A stretch of DNA of 64,000 nucleotides from Pelomonas sp051857475 (GTDB lineage: Bacteria; Pseudomonadota; Gammaproteobacteria; Burkholderiales; Burkholderiaceae_C): positions 1,426,001 to 1,490,000 of the forward strand of contig NZ_JBPZGZ010000001.1 in the NCBI RefSeq assembly GCF_051857475.1, given 5' to 3'. Of this stretch, positions 7,342 to 17,659 are shown in pieces. The notes beneath the pieces were generated by a model, which saw only the letters and a list, made by a program, of their open reading frames with translations, was not told where the DNA came from and ran no database searches. A program made the translations under genes and the position numbers. Numbering within the stretch: the first letter of the stretch is position 1; each line of letters begins with the position of its first letter.

Positions 7342-8298
7342 TCAGCGCCCGCTCGACGACACCAGGGTGCGCTGCACCCAGCCGCTGAAGTTGGCTGCGT
7401 CGACCTTGACGAAGCCGTCCTTGACCTCGCCGGTGGCGACGAGTTCGTCGCTGCGGTTCAGCGTGGCAACAACCTTGCTGTCGCGCGACGGGGCGGCATA
7501 GGCCTTCACATTGGAGATCTTGGCCACCAGCATCTGGCCGGCCGCGATGGGCGCGCCGGCTTGCGTGGAGGCGCCCGCGTTGGCGTCGCCGGCAGCGCTG
7601 CCGGTGCGGATCAGGCTTTGCTGGTCACGGATGGTCAGCACGATCTTGTTGTAGTTGTCCAGCAGGCTGGCGGCGATCAGCTTGCCTTCGGGCGTGCTGG
7701 TGTAGCCACCCATGCTGCCGATGGCGCCGTGGCCATAGCCCCAGCCGCCGATGGAGAAGTCAGTCTTGGTGGCCTTGCCTTCGGCGGCCGCCACCTGGAT
7801 GCTGGAGCGCACATCGGCGACCAGCAGGCTGGTGCTGGCTTCCTTGAACTTGAGGCCGCCGGCGATGGCACCGATGCCGCCCAGCCGGTTGCCCAGCAGG
7901 CCACCGATGGCGCCGCCGACGCCGCCGGTGTTGTTGGCCGCGACCAGCACATTGGGCGTCATGACGAAGTCGGCCGCCTGCATCTGGCCCTTGCCGACAT
8001 TGGATTCCTGGCGCATCTCGCCGGCGGCGGCGAGGTTGCGCTCCTGCTGCAGGTTCTGCATGGCCACGCCGCGCTCGACGACGTCGAAGCAGCCGGACTG
8101 CTGCACCATCATGCGCAGCAGCGACGCGGGCGAACCCAGGCCGTAATGCGACAAGTGGTTCCAGCCGCTCTGCGGCTCGGCCACGGCCAGCACGCCCATC
8201 TTCTTCTGGCATTTCTCGACATTGGAGCCGGCATCCTGCGCCTGGGCGCCCATGGCGGCCAGAGCCAGCACGGCCATGCTGAGAGTCTTGTTGTTCAT
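7342..8298 (-). CDS. exported CsgG/HfaB-like protein with C-terminal SH3 domain
   Basis: A 318-residue protein with a signal peptide at 1-20 (ends MGAQAQ). The central part resembles the curli-assembly/CsgG-type fold: PASLLRMMVQQSGCFDVVERG, then a glycine-rich GGVGGAIGGLLGNRLGG block, then a VRSSIQVAAAEG strand. Residues 245-315 look like a bacterial SH3 domain (VKAYAAPSRDSKVVATLNRSDEL, ending GWVQRTLV). Such proteins are thought to be envelope lipoprotein-like factors, but I see no lipobox. It could bind the cell wall through the SH3 part. The ATG at 8298 is preferred to the one nine codons upstream because the signal peptide begins there. The gene stands alone between the SDR and the acylase. 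Confidence 0.75.
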   Translation of the reverse strand: MNNKTLSMAVLALAAMGAQAQDAGSNVEKCQKKMGVLAVAEPQSGWNHLSHYGLGSPASLLRMMVQQSGCFDVVERGVAMQNLQQERNLAAAGEMRQESNVGKGQMQAADFVMTPNVLVAANNTGGVGGAIGGLLGNRLGGIGAIAGGLKFKEASTSLLVADVRSSIQVAAAEGKATKTDFSIGGWGYGHGAIGSMGGYTSTPEGKLIAASLLDNYNKIVLTIRDQQSLIRTGSAAGDANAGASTQAGAPIAAGQMLVAKISNVKAYAAPSRDSKVVATLNRSDELVATGEVKDGFVKVDAANFSGWVQRTLVSSSGR

Positions 8299-8393
8299 CC
8301 TGAACCTCGCGTCGTCGTTGTCCAAAGCTGATGATTGTGCCCAGCACCCGGCCCATCCGGCGTCCCCATTCCGCTGGAACGGGGTCGCCTGGA

Positions 8394-10754
8394 TCAGGGG
8401 CGCAGCACCAGGCGGTGGGTGGTTTCGCCGGGCAGGAAAGGCAGCGGTTCCCCCGCCAGCCAGGCGGCATGGTCGCCGCGGTAGAAGGGTGACATCGGGT
8501 GGCCGCTCTGGCCGCCGGGGATGACCAGGATGCCGCTCTCCTCATGGCCGGGCGAGACCACCATGCGCTCGCTCTGGCCATGGCCATGGTTGTGCACGCG
8601 CGGCATGTGGCTGTCGCCGGCCATGCCCTGGGAGGCCTGGTCCAGCCAGCCGGCCAGGGCGGGCACGGCCGCGCTCAAGGGGTGGCGCATGCTGGTGGAG
8701 TTGTCGGCTCCCCAGGTGGCCGCAGCCAGGCTGCCGTATTTGCCGATCAGCTCCTTGCGGCTGTCCAGCACGGCACGCTGCAGCAGTTCAGGCCAACTCT
8801 TGAAGGCCGCCGGCAAGGTGTCGGGCCGGGCGGCCTGGATCAGGGCCCAAGCCGGCGTCTCGGGCACCAGCTTCAAGTCGGACAGCTTCAGCCCCTGGGC
8901 CTCCAGCAGACCGGCCAGCGGGTCGAAGAGGTTCTTCAGGGCCTGCAGGCGGAAAGACCTCACCAGCAGATAGCCGACCGCGTCCGGTCGGGCCGCGTCG
9001 GCGCTCTTCTCGACCTCGGCACGGTAGTCGGCCAGGCCATTGGCGGCGACGAAGTCGGGCGTCAGCACCTGTTCCAGCAGCAGCTGGCGCCAGTGCTGGT
9101 GGAAGAGCGCGCGGTGGTCGAGCTGGATGGCGTGCAGGCCGGCCTCGTCGAGCTTGTCCTGGGCGCGCAGGCCGTCGCGGATCTGCATGCCGCGGGCGCC
9201 AAGGTCGTAGCCGCCGTTGCCCAGGGTCTTCAGTGCGTCACCGCCCACCATGCGCGAGTTGGCCGTCCACAGCCGGCCGTCGGCCGGATCGATGATGCGC
9301 GGCTGCTCCGACGCGCCGAGATAGCCCTGCCAGCGCGAGCGACCGTCGTTCCAGTCCTGCGGGCGGTCGATGTCACCGGCGTCGACTCGCTTGGGCATGG
9401 CGCCGATGACGGTCCAGGCGATCCGGCCGCCGGCATCGGCGACCAGCAGATTCTGGGCCGGCATGCCGGCTCCCACGGCCAGTTGCACGGCCTCGTCGAC
9501 ATTGCCCGCCGTCTCCATATGCATCAGCCGCAGATTCATGCCCTCGCGGTCGTGCGCCACCCAGCGCAGCACATAGGCCTGGCCTGCCGGCGCCTTCTGC
9601 GGCATGACCGGGCCCCATTCGCTTTCCAGCACGACATGGTCGACGGCGGCCTCGCCGGCGATCTCGATGCGCTCCACCGCCTTCTGCAGCGGCTTTTCCG
9701 CGCCGCCCGCCAGGTAGTGCGTGCCGGCCGCATTGAGCTTGAGAGCGACGACGTCGGCCCAGTCCGAGGTCGTGTTGGTGAAGCCCCAGGCCACATGACC
9801 GTTGCTGCCAACCACCAGCAGCGGCGCGCCCGGGAGCGTCACGCCGGCCACGTCGTGGCTGCCGGCGCCGTCCTTCCATTTCATGCGCGCCTTGAACCAG
9901 GTGCCAGGCGTGCGCAGCCCCAGATGCATGTCGTCGGCCAGGATGGCACGGCCGGCGGCGCCGTGGGCCGCCGCCACGGCGAAGTTGTTGCTGCCCAGGT
10001 CGCGCGCGTCGCGCAGGCTGCAGTCGCTGCAGGCCACCTTGGCGGCGCGCAGGGCGGCAGGCAGCGGGCTCGCCGGGAGCGGCACGGCGGCCACGCGGCT
10101 GTCGTCCATGGCGGCCTGCCAGTCGGCGCTGTGCTGGGTCAGGAAGGCGTACCAGTCGTCTGGCACGGCCTCGCGCAGCAGGCCGGTGGCGACGTCGTCG
10201 CGCCCCTGCGAGCCCTGCAAATCGAGATACATGCCGTAGGCGACCAGCACGGTGTCGGCCGGCAGCCAGGGCTGGGGCTGCTGGCGCAGCAGCAGGTATT
10301 CGGGCGGCCGGGCCGACAGGCCGGCCAGCCCCGCGTTCACACCGCTCACATAGGCGTCCAGCAGCGCGCGTTCGTCAGGCGGCAGCAACGCGATGCCGGC
10401 TTCGGCGCGATGGCGGAAGCGGTGCATGCGGCGCGCCTTGTCCAGCGGCAGGGCCTTGGCCCCGACCAGGGCCGACAGCTCGCCGGCAGCGTTGCGGCGC
10501 ATCAGATCCATCTGGAAGAAGCGCTCCTGGGCATGCACAAAGCCCAGCGCCCGGGCCACGTCCAGGCGGTTTTCGGCCGTGATGGTCAGGTAGCCACGGG
10601 CGTCGCGCTGCAGTTCGGCCGGCGCGCTGAGGGCCGCAACCGCACGCTCGCCATCGAGTTGGGCCAGGCTGCCGCGCAGGGCCAGCCAGACGCCCAAGGC
10701 GAGCAGCAGCACGAGGGCCAGCAGGCCAATGAGGATGCGCTTGAGCCATGTCAT
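8394..10754 (-). CDS. penicillin acylase family protein (Ntn hydrolase; acyl-homoserine-lactone acylase or related)
   Basis: A 786-residue precursor of the N-terminal-nucleophile amidase family. An N-terminal membrane anchor or signal lies at 7-26. The alpha-chain region has GFVHAQERFFQMDLMRR near 71-87. The autocatalytic cleavage point is just before S255 (LGSNNFAV), the new N-terminal nucleophile of the beta chain. Further family blocks follow (LADDMHLGLRTP, the GxxHVAWGFTNTTSDWADV region), and HNHGHGQSERMVVSP lies near the C-terminus. Substrates in this family range from beta-lactams to acyl-homoserine lactones; the sequence alone does not decide. Its ATG overlaps the stop of the upstream SDR by one base (TGATG), so the two are coupled. 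Confidence 0.9.
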   Translation of the reverse strand: MTWLKRILIGLLALVLLLALGVWLALRGSLAQLDGERAVAALSAPAELQRDARGYLTITAENRLDVARALGFVHAQERFFQMDLMRRNAAGELSALVGAKALPLDKARRMHRFRHRAEAGIALLPPDERALLDAYVSGVNAGLAGLSARPPEYLLLRQQPQPWLPADTVLVAYGMYLDLQGSQGRDDVATGLLREAVPDDWYAFLTQHSADWQAAMDDSRVAAVPLPASPLPAALRAAKVACSDCSLRDARDLGSNNFAVAAAHGAAGRAILADDMHLGLRTPGTWFKARMKWKDGAGSHDVAGVTLPGAPLLVVGSNGHVAWGFTNTTSDWADVVALKLNAAGTHYLAGGAEKPLQKAVERIEIAGEAAVDHVVLESEWGPVMPQKAPAGQAYVLRWVAHDREGMNLRLMHMETAGNVDEAVQLAVGAGMPAQNLLVADAGGRIAWTVIGAMPKRVDAGDIDRPQDWNDGRSRWQGYLGASEQPRIIDPADGRLWTANSRMVGGDALKTLGNGGYDLGARGMQIRDGLRAQDKLDEAGLHAIQLDHRALFHQHWRQLLLEQVLTPDFVAANGLADYRAEVEKSADAARPDAVGYLLVRSFRLQALKNLFDPLAGLLEAQGLKLSDLKLVPETPAWALIQAARPDTLPAAFKSWPELLQRAVLDSRKELIGKYGSLAAATWGADNSTSMRHPLSAAVPALAGWLDQASQGMAGDSHMPRVHNHGHGQSERMVVSPGHEESGILVIPGGQSGHPMSPFYRGDHAAWLAGEPLPFLPGETTHRLVLRP

Positions 10755-11542
10755 CAGAAAGTCCCTGGATAGTTCCCGCCATCGAGCAGGATGTTCTGAC
10801 CGGTCAGATAGCCGGCCTGGGCGCTGCAAAGCATGGCGCAGAGAGCGCCGAACTCGGCCGCGGTGCCGAAGCGCTGGGCGGGGATGGTCGAGCGTCGCTT
10901 GGCGGCTACTTCGTCGACGCTCGCGCCAGTCTTGGCCGCACCGGCCGCCATGGTCTTCTTCAAGCGGTCGGTGTCGAAGGCGCCGGGCAGCAGGTTGTTG
11001 ATCGTCACATTGGCGCCCGCCAGTCGCGGCTGCCTGGCCAGGCCCGCGACGAAGCCGGTGAGACCCGAGCGCGCGCCATTGGACAGGCCGAGCACGTCGA
11101 TGGGCGCCTTCACGGCGCCCGAGGTGATGTTGACGATGCGGCCGAAGCCGCGTGATGCCATCGCATCGACCGTCGCCTTGATGAGCTCGATGGGCGCCAG
11201 CATGTTGGCGTCCAGCGCGGCGATCCACTGATCGCGGCCCCAGTCGCGGAAATCCCCGGGCGGCGGACCGCCGGCGTTGTTGATGAGGATGTCGACGCGC
11301 GGGCAGGCTGCCAGCGCCGCCGCGCGACCCTCGGGCGTGGCAATGTCGCCGGCCACGACACGCACCTCGACGTCAGGGTTCAGGGCCCGCAGCGCATCGG
11401 CCGTGGCCAGCAGATCGGCCTCGCCGCGCGCCGTGATGACGACGTTGACGCCCTCGCCCACCAGCGCCTCGGCGCAACCGCGGCCCAGCCCCTTGCTGGC
11501 CGCGCAGACCAGGGCCCAGTGGCCCTTCAATCCCAGATCCAT
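10754..11542 (-). CDS. SDR-fold oxidoreductase lacking the canonical Tyr-Lys pair
   Basis: A 262-residue Rossmann-fold protein related to 3-oxoacyl-ACP reductase-like SDRs. The cofactor loop reads AASKGLGRG instead of TGxxxGxG. Where classical SDRs have YxxxK this one has LSNGARSGL, so neither the tyrosine nor the lysine is in place. NNAG is kept (INNAGGPPPGDF). A subgroup of SDR-like proteins with imperfect motifs is known. It may use another residue or be a binding protein. The ATG at 11542 begins right at the fold; the frame is open upstream into a repeat region. It is coupled to the acylase gene (TGATG). Confidence 0.85.
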   Translation of the reverse strand: MDLGLKGHWALVCAASKGLGRGCAEALVGEGVNVVITARGEADLLATADALRALNPDVEVRVVAGDIATPEGRAAALAACPRVDILINNAGGPPPGDFRDWGRDQWIAALDANMLAPIELIKATVDAMASRGFGRIVNITSGAVKAPIDVLGLSNGARSGLTGFVAGLARQPRLAGANVTINNLLPGAFDTDRLKKTMAAGAAKTGASVDEVAAKRRSTIPAQRFGTAAEFGALCAMLCSAQAGYLTGQNILLDGGNYPGTF

Positions 11543-11559
11543 GATGCTCCCTGCAAAAA

Positions 11560-11672
11560 GCTGCGGCTCGCGCCAGCGAGCCGCATCATCGCGCGACTGC
11601 CGCGGAGCTGGCTTTGCCAGGCCGCTGGCAGTGCCCCCTTTCAAAGGGGGGCAGCCGTCAGGCCGTAGGGGG
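11560..11672. repeat. structured intergenic palindromes (three stems)
   Basis: Between the SDR start and the stop of the binding-protein gene there is a 9-bp stem (TGCGGCTCG/CGAGCCGCA, from 11563), an ACTGCC/GGCAGT pair around 11598-11634, and CCCCTTT/AAAGGGG just before the gene end. A further GGC-GTAGGGGG segment abuts the binding-protein stop. The C/G-tract hairpin followed by a GTCAGGCCGTAGG-like stretch looks like a REP-type element of this genome. No U-tract follows, so it is not a standard terminator. Confidence 0.5.
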
Positions 11673-12803
11673 TTAGCGCTTAAATTTGCCTTCCTCGCCG
11701 ATGATGGACACGTCGGCGTATTCCAGGCCGTTGTGTTCCTTGTCGGTGTAGTGCACCTGCAGGCCGCCGAGGTCGATGCGGGCACCGTCCAGCGCCTTGA
11801 CCAGGCTTTCGCGCGTGACGTCCTTGCCCGGCACGCGCTTGAGCGCTTCGACGACCAGCTTGGCCGCGGCATAGCCTTCGACGTGGGCCGGCGTCAGCTC
11901 GTTGCGGCCGGCAGCCTTGGCCAGCAGCAGCGCCTCCCGCACCATCAGGTTGGCGGTGGAGCGCTCGTAGGGGAAGAGCTGGGTCACGATGACGCCGCGG
12001 CCTTCGTTGCCCAGGGCCTTCACGAAGTCAGCCGAGGCGTTGTTGGACAGCGTGGCCACATGGGCCGTGGAGCCGGCCTCGCGCAGCGCCTTCACGCCTT
12101 CCACGACGGCATAGGACGGGCCGATCAGCACGACGGCCTCGATGCCGGCCTTGGCGATGGACTGCATCACCGGCGCGAGATCGGGCTTGTTGCGGTCGAA
12201 GCGCAGGCTGGACATGGCGCGCAGCTTGATGTCGTCCAGGCCCTTGATGGCGCCCTTGCCGGCGTCGTTGCCGAAGGGGTCGTTGACCTGCACGATGGTG
12301 ATGCGCTTGACGCCGATGCTGGCCAGGTTCTTGACCGCCTTCTCGGCCTCTTTCTGGTAGCTGGCGCGCAGGTGGTAGACCCAGGGCTGGACGGGGTCGC
12401 GCAGGCTGGCCGCACCGGTGGCGGGCGCCAGCAGCGGCAGCTTGTTCTCCTTCAGCACCGGCAGCAGGGCCTCGGTCGGGCCGGTGCCGCGGCTCAGCAT
12501 CAGCGCCAGCACACCCTGGCTGGCCAGGTTCTTGGCCGCGGCCACGGCGGTCGCGTTGTCGTATTTGTCGTCCTGGGTGATGAGCTCGATGTTCTGGCCC
12601 TTGATGCCACCCTGGGCATTGATGGAGTCGAAATAGAGCTTTGCGCCCTCGACGCTCTCCTGCACGACACCAGCGACCGGGCCGGTAAAGCCCGCCACCA
12701 TGCCGATGCGCAACTGCGCAAACGCGATGTTCGATGTTCCGATGCAAGCAGCGAACAAGGCCGCCAGGCCAACCCAACGCTTCACTGTTTTTCTCCAGGA
12801 CAT
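11673..12803 (-). CDS. ABC transporter substrate-binding protein, branched-chain amino-acid (LivK) type
   Basis: A 376-residue periplasmic binding protein with a signal peptide ending near AFAQ (residue 29). The mature protein begins with LRIGMVAGFTGPVAG, the usual start of the Peripla_BP_6 fold, and continues with GGIKGQNIELITQDDKYD and a PLLAPATGAASLRDP segment. It should present a small ligand (amino acid, amide or aromatic acid) to a LivHMGF-type ABC importer. No permease or ATPase gene is adjacent, so it is an orphan here. It is divergent from a sensor kinase across 173 bases. A ligand-sensing role with that kinase is possible but unproven. Confidence 0.88.
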   Translation of the reverse strand: MSWRKTVKRWVGLAALFAACIGTSNIAFAQLRIGMVAGFTGPVAGVVQESVEGAKLYFDSINAQGGIKGQNIELITQDDKYDNATAVAAAKNLASQGVLALMLSRGTGPTEALLPVLKENKLPLLAPATGAASLRDPVQPWVYHLRASYQKEAEKAVKNLASIGVKRITIVQVNDPFGNDAGKGAIKGLDDIKLRAMSSLRFDRNKPDLAPVMQSIAKAGIEAVVLIGPSYAVVEGVKALREAGSTAHVATLSNNASADFVKALGNEGRGVIVTQLFPYERSTANLMVREALLLAKAAGRNELTPAHVEGYAAAKLVVEALKRVPGKDVTRESLVKALDGARIDLGGLQVHYTDKEHNGLEYADVSIIGEEGKFKR

Positions 12804-12976
12804 GCGCCCACAGGGGCGCCTTTATGGCCGCGGATTGTGCGGCCAGCCCCCCCGCCCCCAGCAGCCCCTCTCCCCCAGGAAAAACCCGAGCCTCACCGGG
12901 TCGGAATGCGCATTTCGACCGCTTTTGCCCGGCCTACACTCGGACGGCCCGTCGCGTTCCTCGGGCGTAACCGTCC

Positions 12977-14604
<1,628 letters not shown>

Positions 14605-14611
<7 letters not shown>

Positions 14612-14805
14612 GACGCGGCCGAGGCCGGCGCCGACGGGGCGTCGACAGCGGCGATCGCGGCCGACGCCGCCGAAGCAGCCGGCTCATGGGCACCCGCGGT
14701 CACGTCGTGCTTCTCGCCGCCCATGTCGATATTGCCGCCGCTCTTCATCAGGATGAACAGCGCCAGCGCGGCAAACACGGCAAAGCCGACCACGATCTTC
14801 CACAT
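14605..14805 (-). CDS. small single-span membrane protein
   Basis: A 66-residue protein with a membrane span at 2-20 (WKIVVGFAVFAALALFILM) and a glycine/aspartate stretch. The Ala/Ser-rich tail would lie outside or in the cytoplasm depending on topology. I do not recognise a family. The ATG at 14805 is chosen because GGAG stands eight bases before it; an upstream in-frame ATG at 14865 lies inside the end of the sucrose phosphorylase gene. The GGAG is part of an 8-bp hairpin (see 14814-14836), which may hide the ribosome site. Confidence 0.6.
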
Positions 14806-14813
14806 GAGATTCA

Positions 14814-14836
14814 CTCCGGTTGTGTTGAAACCGGAG
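14814..14836 (-). promoter_or_regulatory. hairpin covering the ribosome-binding site of the 66-aa gene
   Basis: Read on the minus strand, CTCCGGTT pairs with AACCGGAG across a seven-base loop. The last four bases of the 3' arm are the GGAG that serves as Shine-Dalgarno for the ATG at 14805. No U-run follows, so it is not an intrinsic terminator for the sucrose operon. A translation-controlling role is inference. Confidence 0.5.
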
Positions 14837-14861
14837 GGATTCTGCTCAGCCAGGCTGACGC

Positions 14862-16358
14862 TCAACTGAAGGCGAAGCCTGCGGCCTGCCCGTCCTCGGC
14901 GCTGTAGGTCAGTTCATGGGCCAGGGTCGCGAAATCCACGCGCAGGGTTGCCTTGTCGAAACCATGCTGCCAACGCAGATGCAATACCTCATCACCGCTG
15001 GTCAGCACCTCGAAGCTGCCCCCGAAAGCTGGATGGCGGTTGCGCAGCTGGATCAGTTCGATGAGGCGGCGCACGACCGGCCGCTCGCAGTCGCCGATGA
15101 TCTCGTCGGCGCTGTAGAAATGGCGATTGATGTCGCGGCCAACCTGGGTGCGGGCCAGCAGTTCCATGTCGTTGTGCCCGGCCAACAGGCCGACGTAGTA
15201 AACCTGTGGCACGCCGGGCAGGAAGAACTGGATCGCACGGGCCAGCAGATAGGCGGTCTCATCGCGGCCCATGGCGTCGAAGAAGCTGCAGTTGACCTGG
15301 TAGAGGTCGAGGTTGCTGGCCGCGGCACCGGTGGCCTTGCGGCTGTCGCCCTGGCTGGCGGTGTGGATGCGCTCGACCAGGGCGTCCAGCTCCTCGGGCG
15401 GCACCAGGCCGGGGTGGGCGACGCGGTCACCGGCATCGGCGCCGATGTCGATGATGCCGATGCCGTCGTGGGTGTCGAGCACGGTCAACGCGTTGGTGGG
15501 GCGGATGGCGATCCAGCGCTTGAGCGCGGCGGCGGTGCGGAAGCTGAAGGCGTGCAGCACCAGCGGCGGCAGCGCGAAGTCGTAGACCCAGTCGACCTTG
15601 GACGCGATGTCGATCTGGCGCTGGAAGTAGCTGTGGATCTCCACCAGCACCTCGATGCCCAGCGCCCGCGCCTCGCACGCGAACTCGGCGATGAAGTCGA
15701 AGGTCTCCGGCATCATGAAGCAGCTCGCGCCGGCCTTCTTGATGGCATAGCCGACGGCGTCCAGCCTCACCATGCGGATGCCGCTGTCGGCCAGCGTATG
15801 CAGAATGCCGCTGAGGTAGGCACGCCCCTGCGGATGGCGCACGGCGATGTCGATCTGCGCGGCGGTGAACGTCGTCCACAGGATGCGGCGCTCGCCGTTG
15901 CGCAGCGTCGCATAGGTCAACGGCAGACCGGGGCGGGGGCGATAGACGCTCAACAGGTCCCGCTCGGTCGCGCCGTTCGGAAACACGACGTCCAGCGTCA
16001 GGAAGAGGCCCGCATAAGCCGAGGCATCGCCATTCGCGGCGTAGTCGACAAACTGCGGCGACTCGCTGGACATGTGGTTGACGATGACATCGGCCATCAC
16101 GTCGACGCTCTCGGTCAGGGTCTTGATGTCGCTCCAGCTGCCCAGGCGAGGGTCGACCTGGGTGTGGTCGATGGGGTCGAAGCCGGCATCCGCACCATCG
16201 ATGGCATGAAAGAAGGGCAGCAGATGCACGCCGCCGAAGACGCCGGCCAGCGGCGAACCCGGCTCGGTGAGCAGTTTCCCGAGCCGAATCAGGTCGGCGC
16301 CGTCGCGCTGGCCGCCGAGGCGGTCGACATAGGTGATGAGCTGGACCTGATTCTTCAT
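14862..16358 (-). CDS. sucrose phosphorylase (GH13)
   Basis: A 498-residue cytoplasmic glycoside hydrolase family 13 enzyme of the sucrose phosphorylase branch: sucrose plus phosphate gives glucose-1-phosphate and fructose. D200 (VRLDAVGY) is the nucleophile, E240 (LVEIHSYF) the acid/base, and D298 (LDTHDGIG) the transition-state residue. The start (MKNQVQLITYVDRLGG) and the FFDAMGRDE and GVPQVYYVGLLAGHND blocks are characteristic. Related enzymes act on glucosylglycerate or sucrose-6'-phosphate, but the fructokinase and sucrose-type transporter beside it favour sucrose. Its ATG overlaps the MFS stop (ATGA). It is the last gene of the sucrose operon. Confidence 0.9.
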   Translation of the reverse strand: MKNQVQLITYVDRLGGQRDGADLIRLGKLLTEPGSPLAGVFGGVHLLPFFHAIDGADAGFDPIDHTQVDPRLGSWSDIKTLTESVDVMADVIVNHMSSESPQFVDYAANGDASAYAGLFLTLDVVFPNGATERDLLSVYRPRPGLPLTYATLRNGERRILWTTFTAAQIDIAVRHPQGRAYLSGILHTLADSGIRMVRLDAVGYAIKKAGASCFMMPETFDFIAEFACEARALGIEVLVEIHSYFQRQIDIASKVDWVYDFALPPLVLHAFSFRTAAALKRWIAIRPTNALTVLDTHDGIGIIDIGADAGDRVAHPGLVPPEELDALVERIHTASQGDSRKATGAAASNLDLYQVNCSFFDAMGRDETAYLLARAIQFFLPGVPQVYYVGLLAGHNDMELLARTQVGRDINRHFYSADEIIGDCERPVVRRLIELIQLRNRHPAFGGSFEVLTSGDEVLHLRWQHGFDKATLRVDFATLAHELTYSAEDGQAAGFAFS

Positions 16359-17659
16359 GAGGGGGACTTCGGGGTCTTGACCGCCAACACGCAAGCCGCG
16401 GCCATCGCGAGCAGCACGCCGGCGAGGCGGATGACGTTCTCGGGGCGGCTGCCGAGCAGGGCGTCGTAGAACAGCGGCAGCGTCACCGCCTGGATCAGCA
16501 TGGGGATGACAATGAACATGTTGAAGATGCCCATGTAGACGCCGGCGCGCTCGGGCGGGATGCTGCCGGCCAGCAGCACATAAGGGTTGCCCATGATGGA
16601 ACCCCAGGCCAGTCCGACGCCCACCATGGGCAGGAAGAGCCAGGCCTTGTCCTGGATACCGGGCAGCGCCCACATGCCGGCCGCTGCGCAGGCCAGAGCA
16701 AAGGCGTGGACCCATTTGGCGCCCAGTCGGCGGGTGAACGGAACCATCGCGAAGGCGGCTACGAAGGCCACGGCGTTGTAGAAGCCGCCGACCTGGCCAT
16801 TGAGCAGGGCCGCATCACGAAAGCCGGCGCTGCGCGGATCGTCCGTGCCGAAGACGGTGGTCGCGAGCGTGGGCACGATATAGATCCAGTAGCACATCAT
16901 CCCGTACCACTGGAACAGCGCCATCCACCACAGGCGCCGCATGGTGGCGGGCATGTCGCGCAGCGCGGCCCAGATCTCGGCCAGGGTCGCGCCCAGGCCG
17001 TGAGGCAGCGCGCGCAGCCGCGCCACCTCCTCGGCCGGAAGCGGCAGCTCAGGCACCTTGTGGATGGACCACCAGACCGTCGTGAAGGACAGCAGCGCAC
17101 CGACGCCGAAGGCCAACGTCGTCACCAACGGAATGCCGTTGGCACCCAGCGCGTCCTTGTTCATGCCAAAGGCCACGAGCAGGCTGGGCGTCAGATAGGC
17201 CAGGGTCTGCGCCAATCCCGTGAACGAAGCCTGGGTCAGGAAGCCGCTGGCATGCTGCTCCTCGCGCAGGCGGTCGCTGACATAGGCGCGGTAGGGCTCC
17301 ATCGTCACGTTGTTGGCCGCGTCCAGGATCCACAGCAGACCGGCCGCGAACCACAGCGCCGGGCTGAAAGGCATGGCCAGCAGGCCCAGCGAGCAGATCA
17401 GCGCGCCGATGAGAAAGTAAGGCGTGCGGCGGCCCAGGCGGTGCGTGGTGCGGTCGCTCATCGCGCCGATCAGCGGCTGCACCAGCAGGCCGGTGATGGG
17501 CCCGGCCAGCCACAGATACGGCAGGTCCTTGCCTTCGGCGCCGAGCATCTGGTAGATCGGGCTCATGTTGGCCTGCTGCAGGCCGAAGCTGAACTGGATG
17601 CCGAGGAAGCCGACATTCATGTTCACGATCTGCGAGAAGGACAGATGGGGCTTGTTCAT
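16355..17659 (-). CDS. MFS sugar transporter, sucrose/SLC45-GPH type
   Basis: A 434-residue inner-membrane transporter with about twelve spans. The first residues (SFSQIVNMNVGFLGIQFSFGLQQANMSPIYQ) and the GAMSDRTTHRLGRRTPY loop after TM2 are those of the SLC45-like sucrose transporters seen in Xanthomonas and Caulobacter sugar loci. It presumably carries sucrose from periplasm to cytoplasm with protons. It overlaps the genes on both sides by four bases (kinase stop/start, phosphorylase start), so the three are translated together. Confidence 0.9.
   Translation of the reverse strand: MNKPHLSFSQIVNMNVGFLGIQFSFGLQQANMSPIYQMLGAEGKDLPYLWLAGPITGLLVQPLIGAMSDRTTHRLGRRTPYFLIGALICSLGLLAMPFSPALWFAAGLLWILDAANNVTMEPYRAYVSDRLREEQHASGFLTQASFTGLAQTLAYLTPSLLVAFGMNKDALGANGIPLVTTLAFGVGALLSFTTVWWSIHKVPELPLPAEEVARLRALPHGLGATLAEIWAALRDMPATMRRLWWMALFQWYGMMCYWIYIVPTLATTVFGTDDPRSAGFRDAALLNGQVGGFYNAVAFVAAFAMVPFTRRLGAKWVHAFALACAAAGMWALPGIQDKAWLFLPMVGVGLAWGSIMGNPYVLLAGSIPPERAGVYMGIFNMFIVIPMLIQAVTLPLFYDALLGSRPENVIRLAGVLLAMAAACVLAVKTPKSPS

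Noticed and set aside
8394..11228. 944-residue version of the penicillin acylase with a start at 11228
   Set aside because: The first 158 residues are the SDR gene read in another frame. The membrane anchor and TGATG coupling support the ATG at 10754.
14862..16715. 617-residue version of sucrose phosphorylase
   Set aside because: The extra N-terminal part lies inside the transporter gene in another frame; the family start MKNQVQLITY is at 16358.
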